Assembly: GCA_963772675.1 (NCBI GenBank) | Contig: CAVYYF010000005.1 | Location: 434,001 to 498,000, forward strand | DNA length: 64,000 nt | Reading direction: 5' to 3' | DNA from: JAKAGZ01 sp963772675 | GTDB taxonomy: Bacteria; Bacteroidota; Ignavibacteria; Ignavibacteriales; Ignavibacteriaceae | Shown: piece by piece, positions 30,820-38,539 of the stretch | Layout of the letters: every line of letters begins with the position of its first letter | How positions within the stretch are numbered: position 1 is the first letter of the stretch | The notes under the pieces: generated by a model | The model's database searches: none | What the model was told of the DNA's origin: nothing | Seen by the model: only the letters and a program-made list of their open reading frames with translations | Made by a program: the position numbers and the translations under genes

Positions 30820-31356
30820 GTGTTTGAGCTAAATACGGAAAGACTGAAAATTATTCCTTTAAATATAGAACAGTTTAAACTTTATGGAAGCAATCCTGCG
30901 AAGCTGGATGAGCAACTTGGATTAGTCGAAAGCCATACTGAAAAATACGATGATGAAATGGAAAGAGAAATTGGGAAGGTTTTAGACAAAGTTTTGCAGA
31001 GTATGAAAAAAAATCCTTATAATAGTACCTGGTTCACGATGTGGCAGATAATTTTGAAAGAGGAAAATAAAATCATCGGCACCTGTGGATTTAGCGGTTT
31101 ACCGGATAGTGAAGGGAAAATTGAAATTGGTTATGCTCTGAAACCAAAATATCAAAAGAAAGGATTTATGCCGGAAGCAATGCGAGAAATGATCCGCTTC
31201 GCTTTTATGCATAATAAGGTGAAAGCTGTAATAGCACAAACACCGGAAAATCTATTACCTTCACAAAAGCTTTTGCAGGCATTTAATTTTGAGCAAGACT
31301 TTGTTAAAGATGGTATAATTACATGGAATCTGAAAAACCCTAATTCAAACAACTGA
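30820..31356 (+). CDS. GNAT acetyltransferase (RimJ/RimL-like)
   Basis: 178 residues with the RimJ/RimL-type start FELNTERLKIIPLNIEQFKL, the central strand NKIIGTCGFSGLP, then IEIGYALKPKYQKKGFMPEA containing the acetyl-CoA loop (YQKKGFMPEA, Q-x-x-G-x), and AIAQTPENLLPSQKLLQAF-like C-terminal helices. The start is GTG at 30820 with GAGG about seven bases upstream. It is divergent from recG and 14 bases ahead of dgt, probably co-transcribed. Substrate unknown: protein N-terminus, small amine or antibiotic are all possible. Confidence 0.85.
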   Translation: MFELNTERLKIIPLNIEQFKLYGSNPAKLDEQLGLVESHTEKYDDEMEREIGKVLDKVLQSMKKNPYNSTWFTMWQIILKEENKIIGTCGFSGLPDSEGKIEIGYALKPKYQKKGFMPEAMREMIRFAFMHNKVKAVIAQTPENLLPSQKLLQAFNFEQDFVKDGIITWNLKNPNSNN

Positions 31357-31370
31357 CCGGAGAAAATAAC

Positions 31371-32732
31371 TTGGAATGGAAAAAACTCTTATCTAAAAGA
31401 TTACTTGGCTTTACTGAGGAAACTTCAAACGACGGAAGAAGCCAGTTTCAAAGAGACTTTGACAGGATTGTATTCAGTTCGGCTTTCCGGAGATTGCAGG
31501 ATAAAACACAGGTTTTTCCGATGCCGGACAGCGATTATGTGCATACAAGATTGACTCATAGTCTTGAAGTTTCGTGTGTAGGCCGGTCTCTTGGAAATAC
31601 GGTCGGTGAAAAAATACTGGAGCGAAACAAAAAGCTAAAAAATGATTTTACACAATTCCATTTTGGTGAGATCGTAGCATCTGCCTGTCTTGCACACGAT
31701 ATCGGCAATCCGCCGTTCGGACATTCCGGAGAGGACGCTATCGCTGAATATTTTCGGAACGGTGCGGGAAAAACATATAAAATCAAATTGAATGGGAAGC
31801 AATGGACCGACCTTACAAAATTTGAAGGAAACGCACAAGGATTCAGAATAATTACAAAACTACAGAATCCAACTATTAAAGGCGGACTAAGACTGTCGTG
31901 CGCTACGCTTGCTGCATTTACAAAGTACCCGAAAGAATCGTTGCTTGAAAACAGTGGTAAATCAAAAGCGCACAAAGAGAAACTATATAAAAAGTACGGC
32001 TTCTTTCAGTCTGAAAAGGATTTGTTTAGCGAAGTTGCTGAAGTAACCGGCTTACCTAAAAAATCCGGTTATAAAAATTCATTATTCTGGAGCAGACATC
32101 CCCTCGCATTTTTAGTAGAAGCTGCCGATGATATTTGCTATAGAGTTATGGACCTTGAAGACGGATTCCGGCTCGGTATACTTTCTTTTGATGATACTGA
32201 AGCCTTGTTAATGCCCTTGAAAGGAAATGCAGCTCTCAGCCTTTACAACGAGCGAAATGAAAATGACAGGATTGGCTACCTCCGGGCAAAAGTTATCAGT
32301 CAACTGGTGAATACATTAGCTTTAGTTTTTATAGATGAAGAAGAAAATATTATGAACGGGAAGCTTGATAAAGATTTGATTTCATTGCTTCCCACAGCCG
32401 ATTCACTTGAAGAAATTAAGAGAGTTTCGGTTGAAAAGATTTATTCAATAAAAGGCGTGGTGGAAAGGGAAGCAGCAGGTTTTGAGGTCCTTGGAGGATT
32501 GCTTGATACTTTTATTAACGCAGTCAATGAGTTTGCTGAAGATAAAGTCTCGCCGAAGAATAAAACAATAATTAAGCTACTGCCAGATCAATTCCTCGGA
32601 GATGATGGAAAACCGGATAATGATATTTACACGCGACTTCTGAAAATTACGGATTTTGTTTCTGGTATGACTGACTCTTATGCGGTTTCGTTATTCAGGA
32701 GGATTAAAGGAATTTCATTGCCGAATAGATAA
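31371..32732 (+). CDS. dgt: Deoxyguanosinetriphosphate triphosphohydrolase (dGTPase-like HD protein)
   Basis: 453-residue HD-domain dNTP triphosphohydrolase that cleaves dGTP (or other dNTPs) to nucleoside and triphosphate, limiting nucleotide pools. Metal-binding HD residues are in RLTHSLEVSCVGRSLG and ACLAHDIGNPPFGHSGEDA; the later ADDICYRVMDLEDG supplies the second Asp. The arginine-rich start FQRDFDRIVFSSAFRRLQDK is typical. The start is TTG at 31371, supported by GGAG upstream; the neighbouring ATG is out of frame. It is downstream of the GNAT gene. Confidence 0.95.
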   Translation: MEWKKLLSKRLLGFTEETSNDGRSQFQRDFDRIVFSSAFRRLQDKTQVFPMPDSDYVHTRLTHSLEVSCVGRSLGNTVGEKILERNKKLKNDFTQFHFGEIVASACLAHDIGNPPFGHSGEDAIAEYFRNGAGKTYKIKLNGKQWTDLTKFEGNAQGFRIITKLQNPTIKGGLRLSCATLAAFTKYPKESLLENSGKSKAHKEKLYKKYGFFQSEKDLFSEVAEVTGLPKKSGYKNSLFWSRHPLAFLVEAADDICYRVMDLEDGFRLGILSFDDTEALLMPLKGNAALSLYNERNENDRIGYLRAKVISQLVNTLALVFIDEEENIMNGKLDKDLISLLPTADSLEEIKRVSVEKIYSIKGVVEREAAGFEVLGGLLDTFINAVNEFAEDKVSPKNKTIIKLLPDQFLGDDGKPDNDIYTRLLKITDFVSGMTDSYAVSLFRRIKGISLPNR

Positions 32733-32780
32733 CGCCTTTGTTCGTAAACACAATAAGAAAGTATTTATATCGGGGGAACT

Positions 32781-34601
32781 CTATTCAGCTTCATTTGTCA
32801 CTACCGAAAGTTTCTCTATTTCCAAAATAAGAAGCTGCAGAGAATTCATACCTGAATCTAACTCATTTATAATTTCAGCCTTTGTATTCTTAAATTTATC
32901 TTTCAGGCCAGGGAATAAATTATAATAATAATTTATTCCGTTCCTTAGGTTTTCCGCGAAAGTTAGCAGGTACTTTTCCTGTTTTTCAGACATTGATGTT
33001 TTAGTCTCTTCAAATTTATTTTTCAAATAATCCAAATAAATTTTTAATTCTTTCACAAACATATTTGGTCTGTCCGATCTGGTAATAACATTTATTCTTC
33101 CATAAATATGATCAGTTATTTCTTGCAGGCTCATAATTTTTGTAAAATATGCGAGGTTTGGCCCTGGGCAAATTGAGACTCCTTCGCCCTCGATTTTAGT
33201 ATCCATATTATTTGCCAAAAGAACAGATGTACCCAGCCCGACACAGATACATGATTTTTCAACAATTTTATCATAACTGGCCTGGTGTTCATCCGGAGCA
33301 AGAGATTTACTTTGAAGTTCGTTTAATTTAAGATGTTGATATTGACGAGAAGCGGTACAAATATTTTTATCTGTAAATTCTTTATTGTTAATTGCCACAT
33401 ATTCCTTTGGACAGGAACTTCCGGGTCTGCCTTTCATCAAATTAGATAACTTTTCGATATCCTTTGTATTACCCCTGAGGCTATTAAATGGAACACCTAA
33501 GGGTGAAATATTACTTAAATATAAATCATCTTCTTTAGCTTTTTCTAATTTTACCAAAGTAGTTTTATCAACCGTTGTTGCTTCCGGAACCAAAAGAAAA
33601 GGTGTCCCCCAGCCAACCGAATCCACTCCATAGTGATCAATTAAAAACTGATGTTCCTCGGCGGTACCGACACCACCTTGTGCAGTAATTCTAAAAGTTA
33701 ATTCAGATTTTGGAAGAGATTTATTTTTCTTGGAAAGTGCTTTAATGTATATTTCATTTAATAATTGGACCAGTTCTTCCCGTTTGTCCCGGAATTCAGC
33801 TAAAATAGGACCCATAAGATAACCATCAGTTGCAAACGCATGTCCCCCGCAATTTAATCCCGATTCTATTCTGTATTCGGAAACCCAAAGACCTTTATTA
33901 GCTAAAAATTTCCCCTGGATAAATGCTGATCTGTAGTCACTAACTTTTAATATAATTCTTTTTTTTGCTTTCCCATTTTCATCATGATAAAAATCTTCAA
34001 AATGTTCCAGGTAGCTATAAAGTCTTGGGTTCATTCCAGCGGAAAAAACTATTGAGGAATCTAACTTGCTGTTGGCAAAACCTCTTAGTGCGGCATGAGC
34101 ATCATTATATTCAACGGGAAGTTTTTCATTTTTTATGTAATTTTCCTTATCAAGTTTTGTCATTATATTTACATCAATACTGCCCATAGATAGATTCTCA
34201 TTAAGCCAGGTTTTAATTTCGCTCAAGCTAAAATTCGCAATTAATTTATAGAATTCATCCCTAATTTCTGATCGTTGGGGTAGCTTGTCAAGAAAGTCTT
34301 TTAATTCAGTTCCTTTCTGTGTAACCGAGTTTTTTAACTCTTCAAATTTCTTTTCTGCTAAATTGTGGATTAGATTTAGGAAAGAAGTGATCCTTTTAGC
34401 TCTGAAATCCTCTGTCTTTTTAGATATTTCGGCATAGGGGATTTCATATTTGCTACAATACATTTTTCTCAACTTTTCTAGAAGCATATCATCTACAAGT
34501 GAGATTACAGAATCAATTCCAAATTGTGAAACCTTTAAGGGAGTTTCAATTGTGTAACCAATACCCATAACAGGTATATGGAACGAATGTGCTTTTATCA
34601 T
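32781..34601 (-). CDS. Large conserved protein of unknown function with GGVGT motif and conserved cysteines
   Basis: 606 residues, soluble, no signal peptide. The start SFHIPVMGIGYTIETPLKVS and the segment ITAQGGVGTAEEHQFLIDHY, then VDSVGWGTPFLLVPEAT, resemble the phosphate-binding part of FMN-binding TIM barrels (nitronate monooxygenase/PfaD-like), but I cannot assign an activity. Several cysteines stand in motif-like settings: ESGLNCGGHAF, GSSCPKEY, NICTAS, EKSCICVGLG and SICPGPN. They could bind iron-sulfur or zinc. Charged helical regions lie at 75-180 and 515-600. I recall similar full-length proteins in Bacteroidota, usually unnamed. It is monocistronic. Confidence 0.6.
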   Translation of the reverse strand: MIKAHSFHIPVMGIGYTIETPLKVSQFGIDSVISLVDDMLLEKLRKMYCSKYEIPYAEISKKTEDFRAKRITSFLNLIHNLAEKKFEELKNSVTQKGTELKDFLDKLPQRSEIRDEFYKLIANFSLSEIKTWLNENLSMGSIDVNIMTKLDKENYIKNEKLPVEYNDAHAALRGFANSKLDSSIVFSAGMNPRLYSYLEHFEDFYHDENGKAKKRIILKVSDYRSAFIQGKFLANKGLWVSEYRIESGLNCGGHAFATDGYLMGPILAEFRDKREELVQLLNEIYIKALSKKNKSLPKSELTFRITAQGGVGTAEEHQFLIDHYGVDSVGWGTPFLLVPEATTVDKTTLVKLEKAKEDDLYLSNISPLGVPFNSLRGNTKDIEKLSNLMKGRPGSSCPKEYVAINNKEFTDKNICTASRQYQHLKLNELQSKSLAPDEHQASYDKIVEKSCICVGLGTSVLLANNMDTKIEGEGVSICPGPNLAYFTKIMSLQEITDHIYGRINVITRSDRPNMFVKELKIYLDYLKNKFEETKTSMSEKQEKYLLTFAENLRNGINYYYNLFPGLKDKFKNTKAEIINELDSGMNSLQLLILEIEKLSVVTNEAE

Positions 34602-34809
34602 TATGCAGTTTCTTAATATGTGTTAAAAATGAGGAATGTTATATATTCATCAGTTTAAACATATAATATAACTATTTATAGTTAATTATATATAGACATT
34701 TTTATACCCCTTAATTTTAAGTGCTCTCAGGTTTTTATAGGGGTTTATTAAAATAAATAGAGCATTATGAAATGATAAATTTATTGGTTTTTTTAGACTG
34801 CAGGAAATT

Positions 34810-34944
34810 TTATTTATCTCCGTATAGATCTTTAAATACAACAACTTTTACACTGCAAAATGAAGTTAAGTTTTGCGTGAAATATGAGATTGCCTCATCG
34901 TAATCTGTTACAAGAAATGTCATATGTCCACGGGTCTGGTTCAT
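34810..34944 (-). pseudogene. Remnant of a VOC/glyoxalase-fold gene with internal deletion
   Basis: A 44-codon reading from ATG 34944: the first part (RGHMTFLVTDYDEAISYFTQ) is the start of a VOC domain, and the last part (VKVVVFKDLYGDK) is the typical end of the same family, normally about 90 residues later. After the stop the frame continues NFLQ, where the family has W-D-L-I-Q, so the stop replaces the conserved Trp. No ribosome-binding site is seen. Best read as a decayed gene in which the middle has been lost in frame. Confidence 0.6.
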
Positions 34945-34969
34945 AATTTATTAATTAAAAATGAAACTG

Positions 34970-35965
34970 TCATTCCATTTTCATATCGCGGGTCATAAGG
35001 TCGGTAGTGGCTTTTACAGGATCTTTATCTTCAAAAAGTATTCTGTAAACTTCTGTAGTAATCGGGATTTCAACTTTATGCTTTTTCCCCAGCATAGATG
35101 CGGATCGGCTTGTCTCGACACCTTCTGCAACCATCTGCATTGATTTTAAAACGGCTTTTAATTTTTTACCGGCACCAACCTGCTCACCTACATAACGATT
35201 TCTGCTGTGCTTGCTCATACAGGTTACGATTAGATCTCCCATGCCAGAAAGACCGGCAAATGTTTCTGGCTGTGCACCCAATGCAATTCCAAGCCGGGAT
35301 ATTTCAGCAATTCCCCGTGTCATAATAGCTGCTTTTGTGTTGTCCCCGAATTTTGCACCATCTATTATGCCGGCTCCTATTGCTATTACATTCTTAAAGG
35401 CGCCGCCCAATTCAACTCCTAAAGTATCTGTTGAAGCGTACACTCTAAAGTAGGAGGTAATAAAAGCTGCCTGAATTGACTTTGAAGTCTCAACATTCTG
35501 AGAAGCAGTAACAACAGCAGTGGGAATTCTCCTGCTTACTTCTTCGGCGTGGCTTGGTCCTGAAAGCACACCTATCTGATCACCGCTAAGAGAAGGTATT
35601 TCATTTTTTAGCATTTGTGACATCGTCATCGTCGTTTTGTTTTCAATTCCTTTCGCTACGCTGACAAGAATTGAATTTTTAATATCTGTTGGCCTAATCT
35701 GTTTTATAACACTTCTTAAAAACTGTGAAGGCACAGCAAGTACTACCATATTCTTATTTGTGCTTGTTTCTTCAAGATCATGTGTGATGAGTATCTCTTT
35801 GGGAATTTTCACTCCAGGTAAATAACTTTCGTTAATTCTGCTTTTGATTAAAATTTTGGAATAGTTTTTTTTGTATTCCCAGAGGGTGACTTCGTGTCCG
35901 TTGTAATGAAGCAGAATAGCTAGAGTAGTTCCCCAACCACCGGCTCCCAGCACTGATATCTTCAT
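34970..35965 (-). CDS. gpsA: Glycerol-3-phosphate dehydrogenase [NAD(P)+]
   Basis: 331 residues; reduces dihydroxyacetone phosphate to sn-glycerol-3-phosphate for phospholipid synthesis. The N-terminal Rossmann motif is ISVLGAGGWGTTLAILL; the middle has GVLSGPSHAEEVSRRIPTAV, the catalytic Lys region ALGVELGGAFKNVIAIGAGI-type (VELGGAFKNVIAIGAGI) and AIMTRGIAEISRLG, followed by TFAGLSGMGDLIVTC. Its ATG shares a base with the stop of plsY upstream, so the two steps supplying and acylating glycerol-3-phosphate are translationally coupled. Confidence 0.97.
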   Translation of the reverse strand: MKISVLGAGGWGTTLAILLHYNGHEVTLWEYKKNYSKILIKSRINESYLPGVKIPKEILITHDLEETSTNKNMVVLAVPSQFLRSVIKQIRPTDIKNSILVSVAKGIENKTTMTMSQMLKNEIPSLSGDQIGVLSGPSHAEEVSRRIPTAVVTASQNVETSKSIQAAFITSYFRVYASTDTLGVELGGAFKNVIAIGAGIIDGAKFGDNTKAAIMTRGIAEISRLGIALGAQPETFAGLSGMGDLIVTCMSKHSRNRYVGEQVGAGKKLKAVLKSMQMVAEGVETSRSASMLGKKHKVEIPITTEVYRILFEDKDPVKATTDLMTRDMKME

Positions 35966-36642
35966 TATTTTAGAGAGGCTTTATTTTTCCCGGAAAAACT
36001 TATTTTGCTTTCACTGCCATTAAGTAATCTGACAACATTTTTACGATGTGTAAAAATAACCAGCAGTGAAACTGCAATAATAAAAGGTAAAATTGTGTGA
36101 TACCCCTGAATGTTAACATTAAAAACATTTTCACGCACAACAAGTGCAAGTGGAACAACGATCGCTCCAACAATAGAACCAAGGGAAACATATTTTGATA
36201 CGGAGACTACAATAATAAAGGCTCCAACTGCTATCAGCATATCAATGGTTGAAATCATTAATAACATGCCCAATGCAGTTGCAATTCCCTTACCGCCTTT
36301 GAAGCCAGCAAAGATTGTCCAGACATGACCAATAACTGCTGCTATGCCTGCAATTATCTGAACTAATGTAAAATCATCAAAGGGAGTTGCATTATTAAAA
36401 GGCATACTGCCCATGAATAATCTTGCTATTACAACTACTGCAAGTACACCTTTCGTAGCATCGAGGATCATCACGAACAAACCGTGTTTCCATCCGAGTA
36501 CGCGCATTACATTAGTACCGCCTGCATTTCCGCTTCCATAATCGCGTATATCGATTCCCCTTGCAGCTTTACTTACAATAATGCTTGTCGGTATAGAACC
36601 TACCAGATATGATAAAGTTATTATAGCAAATAAGTTGAGCAT
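35965..36642 (-). CDS. plsY: Glycerol-3-phosphate acyltransferase PlsY
   Basis: 225-residue membrane enzyme that transfers acyl from acyl phosphate to glycerol-3-phosphate. Five membrane spans are visible. The three cytoplasmic motifs are present: SIPTSIIVSKAARGIDIRDYG then SGNAGGTNVMRVLG (motif 1), and FKGGKGIATALGMLL (motif 2, phosphate-binding Gly-Lys-Gly). The third is represented by THRKNVVRLLNGSES. It is the first gene of the plsY-gpsA pair, preceded by a 112-base gap holding repeated AAGCT words. Confidence 0.96.
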   Translation of the reverse strand: MLNLFAIITLSYLVGSIPTSIIVSKAARGIDIRDYGSGNAGGTNVMRVLGWKHGLFVMILDATKGVLAVVVIARLFMGSMPFNNATPFDDFTLVQIIAGIAAVIGHVWTIFAGFKGGKGIATALGMLLMISTIDMLIAVGAFIIVVSVSKYVSLGSIVGAIVVPLALVVRENVFNVNIQGYHTILPFIIAVSLLVIFTHRKNVVRLLNGSESKISFSGKNKASLK

Positions 36643-36754
36643 ATTAAAAATCCATTAATTCTATAAGCTTCTAAGCTAAAAATATTGGGGATAAATATCA
36701 ATGTACTTTCAGCTAGAGAATACACTTTTTAAGCTAAAAAGCAGCTTTTCTATT

Positions 36755-37426
36755 TTAGATAAGCTTTTTTAGAACTTTGAAGTCGGCTTTTGTCGTTATT
36801 TTGAAGTTTAGAAATGATCCTTCAACTATATTAATAGATTTTCCTATTCTTTTAATAAGCACCGATTCATCGGTTCCATAAAAATTATCATCAAAAGCCT
36901 TTTGCATTGCCATTTTCAGATCAAAATATCTGAAAATTTGGGGTGTTTGCACATAGCAAACATTATTTCTATCTATATAATCCTCTACTGTGTTTGTCCC
37001 TTTAATTATTGTGTCTCCTGCCTTAACGCATACGAGTGCATTTCCTTTTGTTGTTGCTGTTTTTATAGCATTGGTAAGAATATCACCTGGTAACAATGGC
37101 CTGGCTGCATCGTGAACTATAATAAGATCATTTTTTTTTGCATCTAAAGACTTCAAGCCATTATAAACAGAATCCTGTCTTTTCTTACCGCCTTTAACGA
37201 TCGTTTTTAGTTTCGTGAGTTTATATTTTTTTTTGAGTTTAGTAAGTAGACCAAAATAAGCAGGTTCAGCTGAAATTATTATTTCGCTGATTAATTTATT
37301 CTTCTGAAATGTTTCAAGAGTGTATACAATTAATTCTTTTCCTTTAAACTTAAGATATTGTTTAGGAGTGGCGGAACCACTCCTAAGACCTTTTCCTCCA
37401 GCGGGAATAATCACATAAATTTTCAT
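36755..37426 (-). CDS. ispD: 2-C-methyl-D-erythritol 4-phosphate cytidylyltransferase
   Basis: 223 residues; the third step of the MEP isoprenoid pathway, adding CMP to methylerythritol phosphate. The nucleotide-binding start is PAGGKGLRSGSATPKQYLKF, and other motifs are KGGKKRQDSVYNGL, VHDAARPLLPGDIL, QTPQIFRYFDLKMA and TDESVLIKRIGKSINIVEG. The ATG overlaps the queA stop (ATGA). No IspF fusion is present. Confidence 0.95.
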   Translation of the reverse strand: MKIYVIIPAGGKGLRSGSATPKQYLKFKGKELIVYTLETFQKNKLISEIIISAEPAYFGLLTKLKKKYKLTKLKTIVKGGKKRQDSVYNGLKSLDAKKNDLIIVHDAARPLLPGDILTNAIKTATTKGNALVCVKAGDTIIKGTNTVEDYIDRNNVCYVQTPQIFRYFDLKMAMQKAFDDNFYGTDESVLIKRIGKSINIVEGSFLNFKITTKADFKVLKKLI

Positions 37427-38463
37427 TTTATTAACATTGCATCGCCGTAGCTTAAAAAGCGATACTTTTCTTTCATAGCCTTTTTATACGCCTTCATTAA
37501 GAAATCGTGACCAGCGAAAGCACTTGCAAGCATAATCAGCGTTGATTCGGCTTGATGAAAATTTGTAATTAACCTGTCAGTAATTTTGAAATCGTAGTAG
37601 GGATAGATAAACTTATCTGTCCAGCCTATTTGTGGCTTTACAAATCCATCAGCCGTGATACTTGTTTCAACGGCACGGCAAGCACTTGTACCGACTACAA
37701 ACACTTTGTGCTTTGAATTTTTTGCTTTATTTATTGCATCAGAAGACTTTTGTGTTATCTCGTAATACTCAGAATCCATTTTGTGCTTTGTTAAGTCCTC
37801 AACTTCAACAGGTCTGAAAGTTCCGAGGCCGATGTGGAGAATGATCGGTACAATTGTAATCCCTTTCTTTTCGATCTTCTGAAGCAGCTTTTGTGTGAAA
37901 TGTAACCCTGCTGTTGGTGCTGCAACAGCACCGTCAACTTTAGCATAAACTGTCTGGTAGTTTTCTTTATCTTCTGGTTCAGGATCGCGTTTTATATATG
38001 GCGGAAGAGGAGTGTACCCGATTTTTTCTACTGCTTTATAAACATTTCCTGGCTGATTGAACCTTACAGTTCGTCCACGCGAAGTTGTATTATCGATTAC
38101 TTCACACCAGAGTTTATCGTTAAAATATATTTTGTTTCCTATTCTGACTTTTCTTGCCGGATCTACAATAACATCCCATATACAATCCGTTGCATTTAAC
38201 TCCCTGAGAAGAAAAACTTCGATCTTAGCATTTGTTTTTTCTTTTTTACCATAAAGCCTTGCCTGGAAAACGCGCGTCTCATTAACAACAAGTACATCAC
38301 CTTTTTCCATGTAATTAGCGACATCTGAAAAAGTTCTATTTTCTATTTCCTGAGTCTCTTTGTCAAGCACCATTAACTTTGCTTTATCCCTGGGGGATAC
38401 AGGATGTTTGGCAATATGGGTTTTAGGTAAGTTAAATTTGAAATCTGATAATTTCATTAGCAT
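37423..38463 (-). CDS. queA: S-adenosylmethionine:tRNA ribosyltransferase-isomerase
   Basis: 346 residues; transfers and isomerises the ribosyl moiety of SAM onto preQ1 in tRNA, giving epoxyqueuosine. The typical start is LSDFKFNLPKTHIAKHP; later come SPRDKAKLMVLD, VLVVNETRVFQARLYGKK, TPLPPYIKR, GAVAAPTAGLHFT and RLITNFHQAESTLIMLASAF. Together with queC and queF at 54-55 kb it shows that this organism makes queuosine de novo. Downstream it overlaps ispD by four bases. Confidence 0.97.
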   Translation of the reverse strand: MLMKLSDFKFNLPKTHIAKHPVSPRDKAKLMVLDKETQEIENRTFSDVANYMEKGDVLVVNETRVFQARLYGKKEKTNAKIEVFLLRELNATDCIWDVIVDPARKVRIGNKIYFNDKLWCEVIDNTTSRGRTVRFNQPGNVYKAVEKIGYTPLPPYIKRDPEPEDKENYQTVYAKVDGAVAAPTAGLHFTQKLLQKIEKKGITIVPIILHIGLGTFRPVEVEDLTKHKMDSEYYEITQKSSDAINKAKNSKHKVFVVGTSACRAVETSITADGFVKPQIGWTDKFIYPYYDFKITDRLITNFHQAESTLIMLASAFAGHDFLMKAYKKAMKEKYRFLSYGDAMLIK

Positions 38464-38495
38464 TAACCTCTTTACTAAGTGAATTATTTATTATA

Positions 38496-38520
38496 GTGAA
38501 GGAGTTATCAGCTCCTTCAC
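38496..38520 (-). terminator. Hairpin between ppdK and queA
   Basis: A perfect 9-base stem, GTGAAGGAG (38496-38504) and CTCCTTCAC (38512-38520), with a 7-base loop. It lies 20 bases past the ppdK stop in the leftward direction. The following sequence is A/T-mixed, not a clean T-run, so it may be an attenuator or an RNA-stabilising hairpin rather than a full terminator. Confidence 0.5.
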
Positions 38521-38539
38521 CTTAACGTTTTTTACAATA

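Noticed and set aside
36643..36754. Repeated AAGCT words between ispD and plsY as an operator
   Set aside because: Spacing is irregular and the DNA is AT-rich; no clear dyad or direct repeat structure.
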